From contig NZ_CP054698.1 of assembly GCF_014023275.1 (NCBI RefSeq), positions 6,967,001 through 7,031,000 of the forward strand: DNA of 64,000 nucleotides, written 5' to 3'. This DNA comes from Nostoc edaphicum CCNP1411. GTDB taxonomy: Bacteria; Cyanobacteriota; Cyanobacteriia; Cyanobacteriales; Nostocaceae. The notes under the pieces were generated by a model that saw only the letters and a list, made by a program, of their open reading frames with translations, did not search any database and was not told the DNA's origin. This document shows positions 37,501-46,300 of the stretch, piece after piece. Made by a program: the position numbers and the translations under genes. Every line of letters starts with the position of its first letter. Within the stretch, counting starts at the first letter, position 1.

Positions 37501-40172
37501 AAAAAGTTTTTGTCGCACCTCAGAATCCATTTGAAGAAGTGGTAGCTGGCATTTGGGTTCAAGTTCTGAATCGGGAACAAATAGGTATTTATGACAATTT
37601 CTTTGAGTTAGGCGGGCATTCATTGTTGGCGACACAAGTAATTTCTCGCATAAATAAAGCTTTCGAGATAAATCTATTGCTCCATCGCTTATTTGAGTCC
37701 CCGACAGTGGCTGAATTAGCCAAAACTATCCAGGAGGTGATCAAAGCAGAATTGGGCCAACAGCCTCCCACTATTGGGCGCGTCTCTAGAGTCAAAAATC
37801 TACCTCTTTCCTTCGCTCAAGCTAGACTATGGTTGCTGGAGCAATTACAACCAGGCAGCGCTATTTACAACATACCAATTGCCGTGCGCTTCGTTGGTTT
37901 CTTGAATGTGACTGCACTGGAGCAAGCTTTTGCTGAAATCGTATATCGTCATGAAGCCTTACGTACTACCTTCCATCTGGTAGATGGACAACCCTTTCAG
38001 GCGATCGCTTCCAGCCTAAAAGTTAGACTACCAGTAGTGGATTTGCGGGAATTGCCAGAAGCACAGAGAGAAGCTCTTGTTCAACAACTAATCATAGAAG
38101 AATCGCAACGCTGCTTTGACTTAGTTCAAGGCCCATTACTAAGATGCACTCTCCTGCATATTCACGAGCAAGAGTATATAGTATTGTTCACCATCCACCA
38201 TATTGTTTCAGATGGCTGGTCAATGGGCGTGTTTGTTCAGGAATTAGTAGCGCTGTATGAAGCCTTCTCTGCTGGAAAACCCTCCCCGCTTCCAGAATTG
38301 ACTATTCAGTATGCAGACTTTGCAGCGTGGCAACGACAGTGGTTGCAGGGTGAGGTTTTAGAAACCCAACTCGCCTATTGGAAGAAGCAATTAGCTAATC
38401 TCCCTGTAATGAAATTGCCGACAACTCGTCCCCGTGCCGAAGTGAAAACTAATCTAGGTGACACTTCATCTTTTTTAATTCCCGCCAAAGAGTTCAAAGC
38501 ACTGCAAGCACTCTCGCGTCAAGAGGGTGTCACTTTGTTCATGACTCTGCTGGCAGGTTTTCAAGTGTTGCTACAACGCTATACAAATCAGGATGACATC
38601 GTTGTAGGTACTGATGTCGCTAACCGTAACCAACCTGAGACTGAGTCATTAATTGGATTTTTTGTCAACCTACTTGTTTTACGCACTGATCTTGCTGGAA
38701 ACCCCAGTTTTCGAGAGTTACTTAAACGAGTGCGCCAGGTAGCATTGGGAGCATACACTCATCAAGATTTGCCCTTCGATCAATTGGTGAAGGCATTGCA
38801 ACCAGAGCGGAATTTGAGCAACACACCCTCACTATTTCAGGTGTTATTTGTCCTTCAGAATGCTCCGATGCCACCATTAGAATTGCCAGGACTGACATTA
38901 AGTTTATTGGAGGTTAAAAACGAAATAGCAAAGTTTGATTTAGCACTATTTCTGACAGAAACAGATCAAGGTATCGTCGGAAACTGGCAATACAATGCTG
39001 ACCTTTTTGAAACCAGCATTATCACTCGCATGACAGATCACTTCAAGAGGTTACTCAATAGTATTATCTCCGAACCTGATGCCCGAATCAACAGTCTAGA
39101 AATGCTGACTGAAGCTGAAAACAAGCAACAAACTATGCAAAAAAAAGAGCGGAAAGCTTTCAATCGAGAAAAATTTATTAGTATTGCTCCCAAGGCTGTC
39201 ACCCTATCACCAGAAAAATTAATTAAGACATCCTATCTGCAAACTGGGCAAACATTTCCTCTAGTAATTCAGCCTGATACTGACGAGATTGATTTGGGAG
39301 ATTGGGCTAAAACAAACCGGAGGTTTATAGAGACAGAATTGTTAAAACACGGAGCTATTCTATTTAGAAATTTCCATGTAAATTCCGTTTCGGTATTTGA
39401 AAGCGTTGCTCAAGGGATTTGTCCAGAATTATTTAGTGAATATGGCGATTTACCCCGTGCTGTAGAAGGGAGCAAAGTTTATGGCTCTACTCCTTATCCA
39501 GCCGATAAAGCTATCCTCTTCCATAATGAAAGCTCTCACTTACATTGCTGGCCTTTAAAAATTTGGTTCTTCTGTGTACAACCAGCACAACAAGGTGGAG
39601 AAACGCCAATTATTGACTGTCGCAAAGCTTATCAAATACTCAATCCCCAGTTGCGAGAAAAATTAGCTGAAAAACAATTAATGTACGTCCGCAACTACAC
39701 CGATGATTTAGATGTAAGCTGGCAAGACTTTTTTCATACTAATGATAAATCTGTAGTAGAAAATTACTGTCGGCAGGCTAGAGTTACTTGTGAATGGTAT
39801 GATAATAATAGTTTAATAACTCGTCAAATTCGTCCGGCGATCGCAGTACATCCAAAGACAAGTGACAGAGTATTTTTCAATCAAATCCAGTTACATCACA
39901 TCGCCTATTTAGATGTAGGAGTTCGAGAATCTTTGTTGTCTTTATTTGGAGAACAAAGGCTACCACGTAATGTTTATTATGGTGATGGAACTTCTATAGA
40001 AGACTCAGTTATTGCAGAAATTAATGAAGTTTATCATCAGGCAGAAACTAGCTTTCCTTGGCAGCAAGGAGATATTTTGATGCTAGATAATATGCTGGCT
40101 GCACACGGACGCTATCCTTATGTAGGGCAACGCAAGATTGTAGTGGCGATGGGGGAAATGATTTGTAGTTGA
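34542..40172 (+). CDS. NRPS3: C - A(Gly) - PCP - C - TauD/SyrP-type oxygenase
   Basis: A 1876-residue protein with one full module and half of the next. The first C domain starts FYPLSPMQQGILYHS, the pattern of C domains that accept a D-residue after an epimerase, with HHHLLLDG near 144. The A domain (IYTSGSTGKPKG near 621) has the hand-read code D-I-L-Q-L-G-M-I-W-(K), glycine-like. The PCP is LGGHSLLAT near 1024 and the second C domain has an intact HHIVSDG near 1218. The last 310 residues form an Fe(II)/2-oxoglutarate oxygenase of the TauD superfamily: HNE near 1660 and the distal His in AAHGRYPYVGQRK near 1854 are the iron ligands. Its likely substrate is the Asp on the next protein's PCP, giving beta-hydroxy-Asp. 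A repeat insertion lengthens the A domain. Confidence 0.92.
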   Translation: MGVKNKNIEDFYPLSPMQQGILYHSLAAPKSDKYFEQFSWTLQGKLNITAFHRAWQHVVERHSILRSCFVWEGLKEPVQIVHRQVTLPWEEYNWQQLSPDEQQQKLEVFLQSDRSGGFELTQPPLMRLTLVQLSDTSYNFTWSHHHLLLDGWSVALIFKEVLACYKAFKNGEDLYLEPIRPYRDYIVWLQQQNLSVAETFWRETLKGFTTPTSLWADQRAGKSLTSEDDYAEQKIQLSAVTTIALQSVAQQHQLTLNTLIQGAWALLLSCYSGQADVVFGAVASGRPPTLAKAESMVGLFINTLPVRVKVSPEEFLLPWLQKIQTQLLEARQYEYSPLVKVQGWSEVPKGFALFESIVVFENYPVDASVKERDINFEIEDFHSFERTNYPITLSVIPGKELLFKITYDDSDRSDTIARMLGHLQTLLEGMVTNPQQRLCEFSLLTSTELHQLLVEWNDTQVEYPQQQCVHELFEAQVEKTPDAVAVVFEDQQLTYRELNTKANQLGHYLRSLGVKPEVLVGICVERSLSMVIGLLAILKAGGAYIPLDPSYPQERLAFILKDAQVPVLLTQASLVEAMPQHEAKVVCLDTNWQTNTDERLRQRDGDAARTPNADNVVYVIYTSGSTGKPKGVQIPHSALSNFLYSMRQRPGLTQEDTLLAVTTYSFDIAALEIFLPIVVGGRLVIASREVSLDGTQLSAKLQESKATVMQATPATWQMLLTEGWSGNDQLKILCGGEALPEYLANQLLHRCASLWNMYGPTETTIWSAASQVERDSKVVAISHPITNTQFYILDQYSQLVPVGVAGELHIGGDGLARGYFNRPNLTAEKFIPNPFSKKAARLYKTGDLARYLPNGEIEYIGRIDHQVKVRGFRIELLEIEAVINQYPEVRESVVIAREDSSEGKSLVAYLVQNPEHQGAGKETAKLQTEQISQRQILPGLRNFLESKLPSYMVPSAFVMLEALPLTPNGKVDRKALPAPDISRSYLEKVFVAPQNPFEEVVAGIWVQVLNREQIGIYDNFFELGGHSLLATQVISRINKAFEINLLLHRLFESPTVAELAKTIQEVIKAELGQQPPTIGRVSRVKNLPLSFAQARLWLLEQLQPGSAIYNIPIAVRFVGFLNVTALEQAFAEIVYRHEALRTTFHLVDGQPFQAIASSLKVRLPVVDLRELPEAQREALVQQLIIEESQRCFDLVQGPLLRCTLLHIHEQEYIVLFTIHHIVSDGWSMGVFVQELVALYEAFSAGKPSPLPELTIQYADFAAWQRQWLQGEVLETQLAYWKKQLANLPVMKLPTTRPRAEVKTNLGDTSSFLIPAKEFKALQALSRQEGVTLFMTLLAGFQVLLQRYTNQDDIVVGTDVANRNQPETESLIGFFVNLLVLRTDLAGNPSFRELLKRVRQVALGAYTHQDLPFDQLVKALQPERNLSNTPSLFQVLFVLQNAPMPPLELPGLTLSLLEVKNEIAKFDLALFLTETDQGIVGNWQYNADLFETSIITRMTDHFKRLLNSIISEPDARINSLEMLTEAENKQQTMQKKERKAFNREKFISIAPKAVTLSPEKLIKTSYLQTGQTFPLVIQPDTDEIDLGDWAKTNRRFIETELLKHGAILFRNFHVNSVSVFESVAQGICPELFSEYGDLPRAVEGSKVYGSTPYPADKAILFHNESSHLHCWPLKIWFFCVQPAQQGGETPIIDCRKAYQILNPQLREKLAEKQLMYVRNYTDDLDVSWQDFFHTNDKSVVENYCRQARVTCEWYDNNSLITRQIRPAIAVHPKTSDRVFFNQIQLHHIAYLDVGVRESLLSLFGEQRLPRNVYYGDGTSIEDSVIAEINEVYHQAETSFPWQQGDILMLDNMLAAHGRYPYVGQRKIVVAMGEMICS
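36331..36382. repeat. Dispersed repeat inserted in the NRPS3 adenylation domain
   Basis: The bases reading GAAAGGTTACGCCAACGAGA and onwards resemble a common Nostoc repeat (TTACGCCAACG). The encoded RLRQRDGDAARTP has no counterpart in NRPS2 or NRPS4 and lies in the variable loop just before the A3 motif. The frame is kept. Confidence 0.55.
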
Positions 40173-40201
40173 AAATGTTGAACATATTATAAATAAAGTC
40201 T

Positions 40202-43200
40202 ATGTATACTAAAACTGTCAGCGGATTTCAGCTTTCTCCTTTACAAAAGCGTCTTTGGTTATTACAGCAATATAATTCAACTTATTGTACTCAATGTGCT
40301 ATTTTTCTTGAAGGCAATCTTAAACCAGAGGTTTTAAAAGCCGCTTTCCAACAAGTCATCAATCGACATGGAATTCTTCGGACAAGCTTTCGTCGCTTGT
40401 CAGGTATCAAAGTTCCAGTCATGGTTATAGCAGAGAGTAGTGTTCTGGTATGGCACGAAATCAATCTGAGTGATTGTGAACCACAGGAACAAGAAGCTAA
40501 ATTTGAAGCTACTTTTAAACAACAGAGACACCAAAATTTCGACTTTGAGCAAGATCCCCTCTTGTCTGCATCTCTACTAACGCTGTCACTAGATAAATAT
40601 ATTTTAATAATCAGTTTACCTTCCCTTTGTGCTGATACCTGGACACTCAAAAACTTAGTAGCTGAAATCAGCTATTCATACTCTGCTTGCTTAGAAAGTG
40701 AAATAGTATCAGAAGAAGTTGTACAATACCTCCAATTCTCAGAATGGCAAAATCAATTGCTCGAAGATGAGAATGCGGAAATAGCTCATAAATATTGGCA
40801 AGAGCAAAAGTTGCCTTCCCAAACTATATTAAGACTGCCTTTTGAAAGCCACCCTGCAAAACAAACAGAATTCCAGCTTGACTGTTTTCGATTGACGATC
40901 GCACCTGATGTCACAGCAAAGGTTGCAACACTAGCTAGAAAGCATAATACTTCAACGGCTGTAGTTCTACTAGCCTGTTGGCAAACCCTAATTTGGCGAC
41001 TCACTGGAGAGTCAGAAATGATCATTGGTATGGCTGGCGATCGCAGGGAGTATGAAGAACTCCATGAAGTACTAGGACTGATTGCCACCTGGATTCCCAT
41101 TAAAAGTCAACTCACACCAGACTTATGCTTCCAAGAACTCTTAAAACTTAACGAAAACACCCTAAATAATAATACAGAATGGCAAGATTATTACACTCCT
41201 GAATCTGTAGGGAATGACAACGATTTGGTATTTCCCATTGGTTTTGAGTTTGAGCAACTACCCGAAAAACATTTTGCTAATGGTGTGTCATTTTCGCTGG
41301 AAAAATACTATAGCTGTATTGAGCCATTTAAAGTTAAACTCACTTGTACTCAGCATGGTGAAACTTTAAATGCAGAATTTTACTATGATGTCAATTATTT
41401 CTCACCTGATAGTATTCAACGTTTAGCTGGACATTTTCAAACTTTATTAAATCATGCTACGAACAATCCAGATAAAAAAATTAGTCAATTAGATATAATC
41501 AGTAAAAGCGATCGCCAACAATTACTAGTTGAGTTTAATCAAACGCAGATTGATTATCCAAAAGACAAATGTATACACCAGCTTTTTGAAGAACAAGTAG
41601 AAAAAACACCTAACAATATTGCTGTTGTATTTGAAGATCAGCAACTAACATACACAGAGCTTAACCGCAAAGCTAATCAACTAGCTCGTTACTTACAAAC
41701 ATTGGGAGTCAAGCCGGAAGTTATAGTTGGGCTGTGTGTAGAGCGATCGCTCGAAATGATTATCGGACTTTTGGGCATCCTCAAGGCTGGTGGAGCATAC
41801 TTACCACTAGACCCAACATTACCAAAGGAAAGTCTTGATTTCCGGTTGCAGGATGCTCAAGCGTCATTGGTGATTAATTTAGACACTGATTGGAACATCA
41901 TTGCTCAGTACGACGATGATAATCCCAACAGTGAGGTAACTACTGAGAATTTAGTCTATGTAGTGTTTACCTCTGGTTCCACTGGCAGACCAAAGGGAGT
42001 AGCCATTGAACACCAGCAACTAGTTAATTACCTCAATAGCATCACAGAAAGATTAAATCTACCCACAGCAGCTAACTTCGCTAGTGTTTCTACCTTAGCC
42101 GCAGACTTGGGTAACACCGTTATCTTTCCTTCTCTTTGTACAGGTGGCACTCTGCATATCATATCCTCCCAGCGAGTTGCTGACTCAGCAGCCTTAGCTG
42201 AATACAACCGCCAACATTCCATCGACTGCCTGAAAATTGTCCCCTCCCACCTTGCCAGTCTCCTAGCATCCGCTCCATCCCAGTCCATTCTGCCTCGCCA
42301 AAGACTGATCCTGGGAGGTGAAGTTGCAACTTGGGATTTAATCGAGCAGATTCAGCAGCAAGCACCAGATTGCTTAATCTTCAATCACTACGGCCCAACA
42401 GAAGCTACCGTAGGTGTTACTACCTTTGCCGTTCAGAATAACCAAGCTAGTCATAATTCAAAAACAGTTCCACTAGGTCGTCCACTGGGGAATATACAGA
42501 TTTATCTGTTAGATCAGCAGCTGCAACCCGTACCCATTGGTGTGCCAGGTGAATTGTATATCGGTGGAGCCTCTTTAGTTCGGGGTTATTTAAATCGGCC
42601 CGAACTAACCGCAGAGAGATTTATAACCAACACCTTTGGAAATTCAAAATGCGATCGCCTTTACAAAACTGGTGACTTAGCACGTTACCTACCTGATGGC
42701 AACATTGAATTTATCGGACGGCTAGATAATCAGGTAAAAATCCGGGGCTTCCGGATTGAACTCTCCGAGATTGAGACGGTGCTGTGTCAGCATCCAGAAG
42801 TACAACAAGCTGTAGTTTTGCTGCGAGAAGACAAGCGGTTGATTGCCTATATTGTTCCTAAGCAAAAACAGACACCCAGTGTTAGTAATATGCACAGGTT
42901 TCTGAGAGAAAAACTGCCGGAATATATGATGCCCTCGGCTTTCGTGATCCTCAAGGCGCTGCCACTAATGCCAAATGGCAAGGTGAACCGCAGTGCGTTA
43001 CCAGAGCCAGATGGTTATCGCCCAGAATTAGAAGCAACTTATCAGCCACCTCAAACAGAGATAGAAGAAGCGATCGCTATTATCTGGCAAGAGGCGCTGA
43101 ATGTGCAAAAAGTTGGTATTAATGATAACTTTTTTGAACTCGGTGGACATTCATTACTCATTGTGCAAATTCATAGCAAACTGAGACAACTTTTTAATCA

Positions 43201-43366
43201 AGATTTATCCATAACTGATTTATTTGAACATCCTACTATCAGTTCTTTAGTAAAGTTCTTGAGTCCAGAAAAAAGCGAAGAATCTTCTTTAGAAGAAAGC
43301 CATAACAGAGCGAAAAGTCGGATGAATGAAAGACAACTAAGAACACAGTTTCGGCAAAAACTTTAA
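40202..43366 (+). CDS. NRPS4: degenerate (interface-type) C - A(Asp) - PCP
   Basis: A 1054-residue protein. Its N-terminal 440 residues fold as a condensation domain by sequence pattern (FQLSPLQKRLWLLQQ; RHGILRTSF), but HHxxxDG is replaced by PSLCADT near 140, so both catalytic histidines are gone and condensation is unlikely. The A domain (FTSGSTGRPKG near 589) has the hand-read code D-L-T-K-I-G-H-V-G-(K), aspartate-like. The PCP is LGGHSLLIV near 981. Together with the preceding C-TauD half, this matches the arrangement of 'interface' domains that partner aspartate beta-hydroxylases in siderophore synthetases. A basic tail (RAKSRMNERQLRTQFRQKL) precedes PKS3. Confidence 0.92.
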   Translation: MYTKTVSGFQLSPLQKRLWLLQQYNSTYCTQCAIFLEGNLKPEVLKAAFQQVINRHGILRTSFRRLSGIKVPVMVIAESSVLVWHEINLSDCEPQEQEAKFEATFKQQRHQNFDFEQDPLLSASLLTLSLDKYILIISLPSLCADTWTLKNLVAEISYSYSACLESEIVSEEVVQYLQFSEWQNQLLEDENAEIAHKYWQEQKLPSQTILRLPFESHPAKQTEFQLDCFRLTIAPDVTAKVATLARKHNTSTAVVLLACWQTLIWRLTGESEMIIGMAGDRREYEELHEVLGLIATWIPIKSQLTPDLCFQELLKLNENTLNNNTEWQDYYTPESVGNDNDLVFPIGFEFEQLPEKHFANGVSFSLEKYYSCIEPFKVKLTCTQHGETLNAEFYYDVNYFSPDSIQRLAGHFQTLLNHATNNPDKKISQLDIISKSDRQQLLVEFNQTQIDYPKDKCIHQLFEEQVEKTPNNIAVVFEDQQLTYTELNRKANQLARYLQTLGVKPEVIVGLCVERSLEMIIGLLGILKAGGAYLPLDPTLPKESLDFRLQDAQASLVINLDTDWNIIAQYDDDNPNSEVTTENLVYVVFTSGSTGRPKGVAIEHQQLVNYLNSITERLNLPTAANFASVSTLAADLGNTVIFPSLCTGGTLHIISSQRVADSAALAEYNRQHSIDCLKIVPSHLASLLASAPSQSILPRQRLILGGEVATWDLIEQIQQQAPDCLIFNHYGPTEATVGVTTFAVQNNQASHNSKTVPLGRPLGNIQIYLLDQQLQPVPIGVPGELYIGGASLVRGYLNRPELTAERFITNTFGNSKCDRLYKTGDLARYLPDGNIEFIGRLDNQVKIRGFRIELSEIETVLCQHPEVQQAVVLLREDKRLIAYIVPKQKQTPSVSNMHRFLREKLPEYMMPSAFVILKALPLMPNGKVNRSALPEPDGYRPELEATYQPPQTEIEEAIAIIWQEALNVQKVGINDNFFELGGHSLLIVQIHSKLRQLFNQDLSITDLFEHPTISSLVKFLSPEKSEESSLEESHNRAKSRMNERQLRTQFRQKL

Positions 43367-43388
43367 ATTAAAAAATCTGGAGTGAAAA

Positions 43389-46300
43389 ATGAAAAACAAT
43401 TTAGAGGCTTCAGAAATTTTTAATGAGATAGCCATTGTAAGTATAAATGGGCGTTTCCCAAAAGCCAAAAACCTTGATGAGTTTTGGCATAATTTACAGA
43501 ATGGGGTGGAATCAATTTCAGTTTTTTCAGATACAGAACTGGAGTCTGCGGGTGTAGACAAAAGTACCCTAAATAACCCTAACTATGTTAAAGCAAACGC
43601 TGAACTGGAAGATGTAGAATTATTTGATGCTTCATTCTTTAATTATTCTCCCAGAGCGGCAGAACTCATCGATCCGCAGCAACGCATTTTCTTAGAAGTT
43701 GCTTGGGAGGCCCTTGAAAGTGCTGGCTACAATTCTGAAACCTATGAAGGTAGAATTAGTGTTTATGGTGGAGCCAGCGTTAGCAGTTACTTTTTATTCA
43801 ATATTTTTTCTAACCCTGAATTAATAAAACTTGTTGGTTTTGACGAAATTAGACATAGTAATCGTCCAGATAACTTAGCTACACGAGTCGCCTATAAATT
43901 AAATCTAAATGGTTCAGCAATCACTGTCCAAACCGGTTGTTCTACTTCATTAGTCGCTGTACATTTAGCCTGTCAAAGTTTGCTAGATCGTGAATGCGAT
44001 CTGGCCTTGGCGGGTGGAGTTTGCATATCTGGAGCAGAAAAAGCTGGCTATTTTTATCAAGAAGGGGGAATTTTGTCTCCCGATGGACATTGCCGTGCCT
44101 TTGACGCCAAGGCAAAGGGAACTGTCATCGGTAAAGGTGTAGGGATTGTAGTCTTAAAGCGATTAGAAGATGCGATCGCTGATGGAGATTGTATTCACGC
44201 TATTATCAAGGCTTCAGCGATTAATAATGATGGCTCTAAAAAAGTTGGCTACACAGCTCCCAGTGTCGATGGTCAAGCTCAGGTAATTGCCGAGGCTCTT
44301 GCCGTAGCGAGGGTGAAATCCGACATGATTAGTTATGTAGAAGCTCATGGAACCGGAACTGCTCTCGGAGATCCGATTGAAATTGCAGCGCTAACCAAAT
44401 CTTTTCGTGCTACCACTGACAAAAAAGGTTTCTGCGCTATTGGTTCGGTAAAGACAAACATTGGACACTTAGATACTGCGGCTGGGATTGCGGGTTTAAT
44501 CAAGACAGTTCTGGCGCTCAAACACCAGCAAATACCACCTAGTTTGCACTTTCAGCAGCCCAATCCCCAGATAGATTTCACCAACAGCCCATTCTATGTT
44601 AATAACAAGCTTTCAGAATGGAAATCGAACGGACAACCTCGACGCGCTGGGGTTAGTTCTTTCGGAATTGGTGGCACTAATGCTCATGTAATTCTGGAAG
44701 AAGCCCCAATTCTGGAACCATCTAGTCCTGGACGCTCACAGAATTTATTGGTAATTTCAGCCAAAACTAGCTTTGCACTAGAAACTGCCACAACAAACTT
44801 AGTTAACCACTTAAAGCAGCATCCTCAACTCAACTTGGCAGATGTCGCTTACACCCTTGGAGTGGGTCGTCAAGCCTTTGAACATCGCCGAATCGTGGTT
44901 TGCCAAGACATTGACGATGCAGTGAAAGTTTTAGAAATCCAAGAGCCACAAAGGGTCTTCAGCCACTTCACCGAACCTAGTGGGCGACAAGTTATATTTA
45001 TGTTTCCTGGTCAAGGGGCCCAGTATGTGGAGATGGGTGAAGAACTCTACCAAAATGAGCCAATTTTCCGAAAACAGGTTGATTATTGTGCAGAATTACT
45101 CAAATTCTCCATCGGAATAGACCTACGCAATATTCTATATCCCAGCAAAGAGCAAGCAACAGCAGCAGTGCAGCAGCTGACGCAGACTTATATTACCCAA
45201 CCAGCCCTATTTGTCATTGAGTATGCCCTAGCTCAGTTGTGGATGTCATGGGGATTGCATCCTGAAGCCATGATTGGTCATAGCATTGGCGAGTATGTAG
45301 CAGCTTGTCTTGCTGGCGTATTCTCTCTAGAAGATGCATTGGCACTGGTAGCAGCGCGAGGAAAACTAATGCAGCAGATGCCCTCTGGGGATATGTTAGT
45401 AGTGCCTCAATCTGAGGAAGAAGTGCAATCTTGGCTAGGCGAAGAACTTGCCCTAGCTGCAATTAACGGGCCATCTTTGTGCGTAGTTTCGGGATCAAAA
45501 TTGGCAATTGATCAGTTGCACAATAAATTAACTAAGCAAGGGATTAATTGTCGCCGTCTGCATACTTCTGGTGCTTTTCATTCCCAGATGATGAACCCAA
45601 TCATCGAGCCGTTCATGGCACTGGTAGAAAAAATCAACCTCAAAGTTCCCCAAATTCCTTTTATTTCCAACGTCACTGGTACATGGATTACAAACGAGGA
45701 AGCAACTGATCCCAGCTATTGGGCAAAGCATCTACGGCAGACTGTGCGCTTTGCTGAGGGAATTACTGAGTTGCTGCAACAGCCAAAGCGAATCCTGCTG
45801 GAAGTTGGACCAGGACGGACATTAAGTACTTTAGTTAGACAGCATTCAGAACAACCTGCTCAACCGATTGTGTTTTCTTCCTTGCGCCATCCCCAAGAAC
45901 AACAGTCGGATATTGCCTTTTTGCTCAACATACTGGGTAAACTCTGGCTTGCTGGGTTAAAAATAGATTGGTCTAGCTTTTACGCGACTGAACGTCGTCA
46001 CCGCATCCCCTTACCGACGTACCCATTTGAGCGACAAAGATACTGGGTTGAACCACAATCATCAAATGCCCTTGTGACTGCGCCCCAAAAAGCGTTACAC
46101 AAAAAGCCAAATATTGCTGAGTGGTTCTACATCCCAGTTTGGAAACAGTGCAGATTACTTGAGTCTGTTGAAAATACAGAACTGTCAAAACAGAAATTGT
46201 GTTGGTTAGTCTTTGTAGATAAATGTGAAGTGGGTTCACTCCTTGTAAAACGTCTCCAACAGCAAGGGCAAGACGTGATTACTGTAAGCTTAGGAGAGCA

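Noticed and set aside
37800..39110. Second C domain of NRPS3 as an inactive domain
   Set aside because: Its HHIVSDG motif is intact; the degenerate domain is the one at the start of the next protein.
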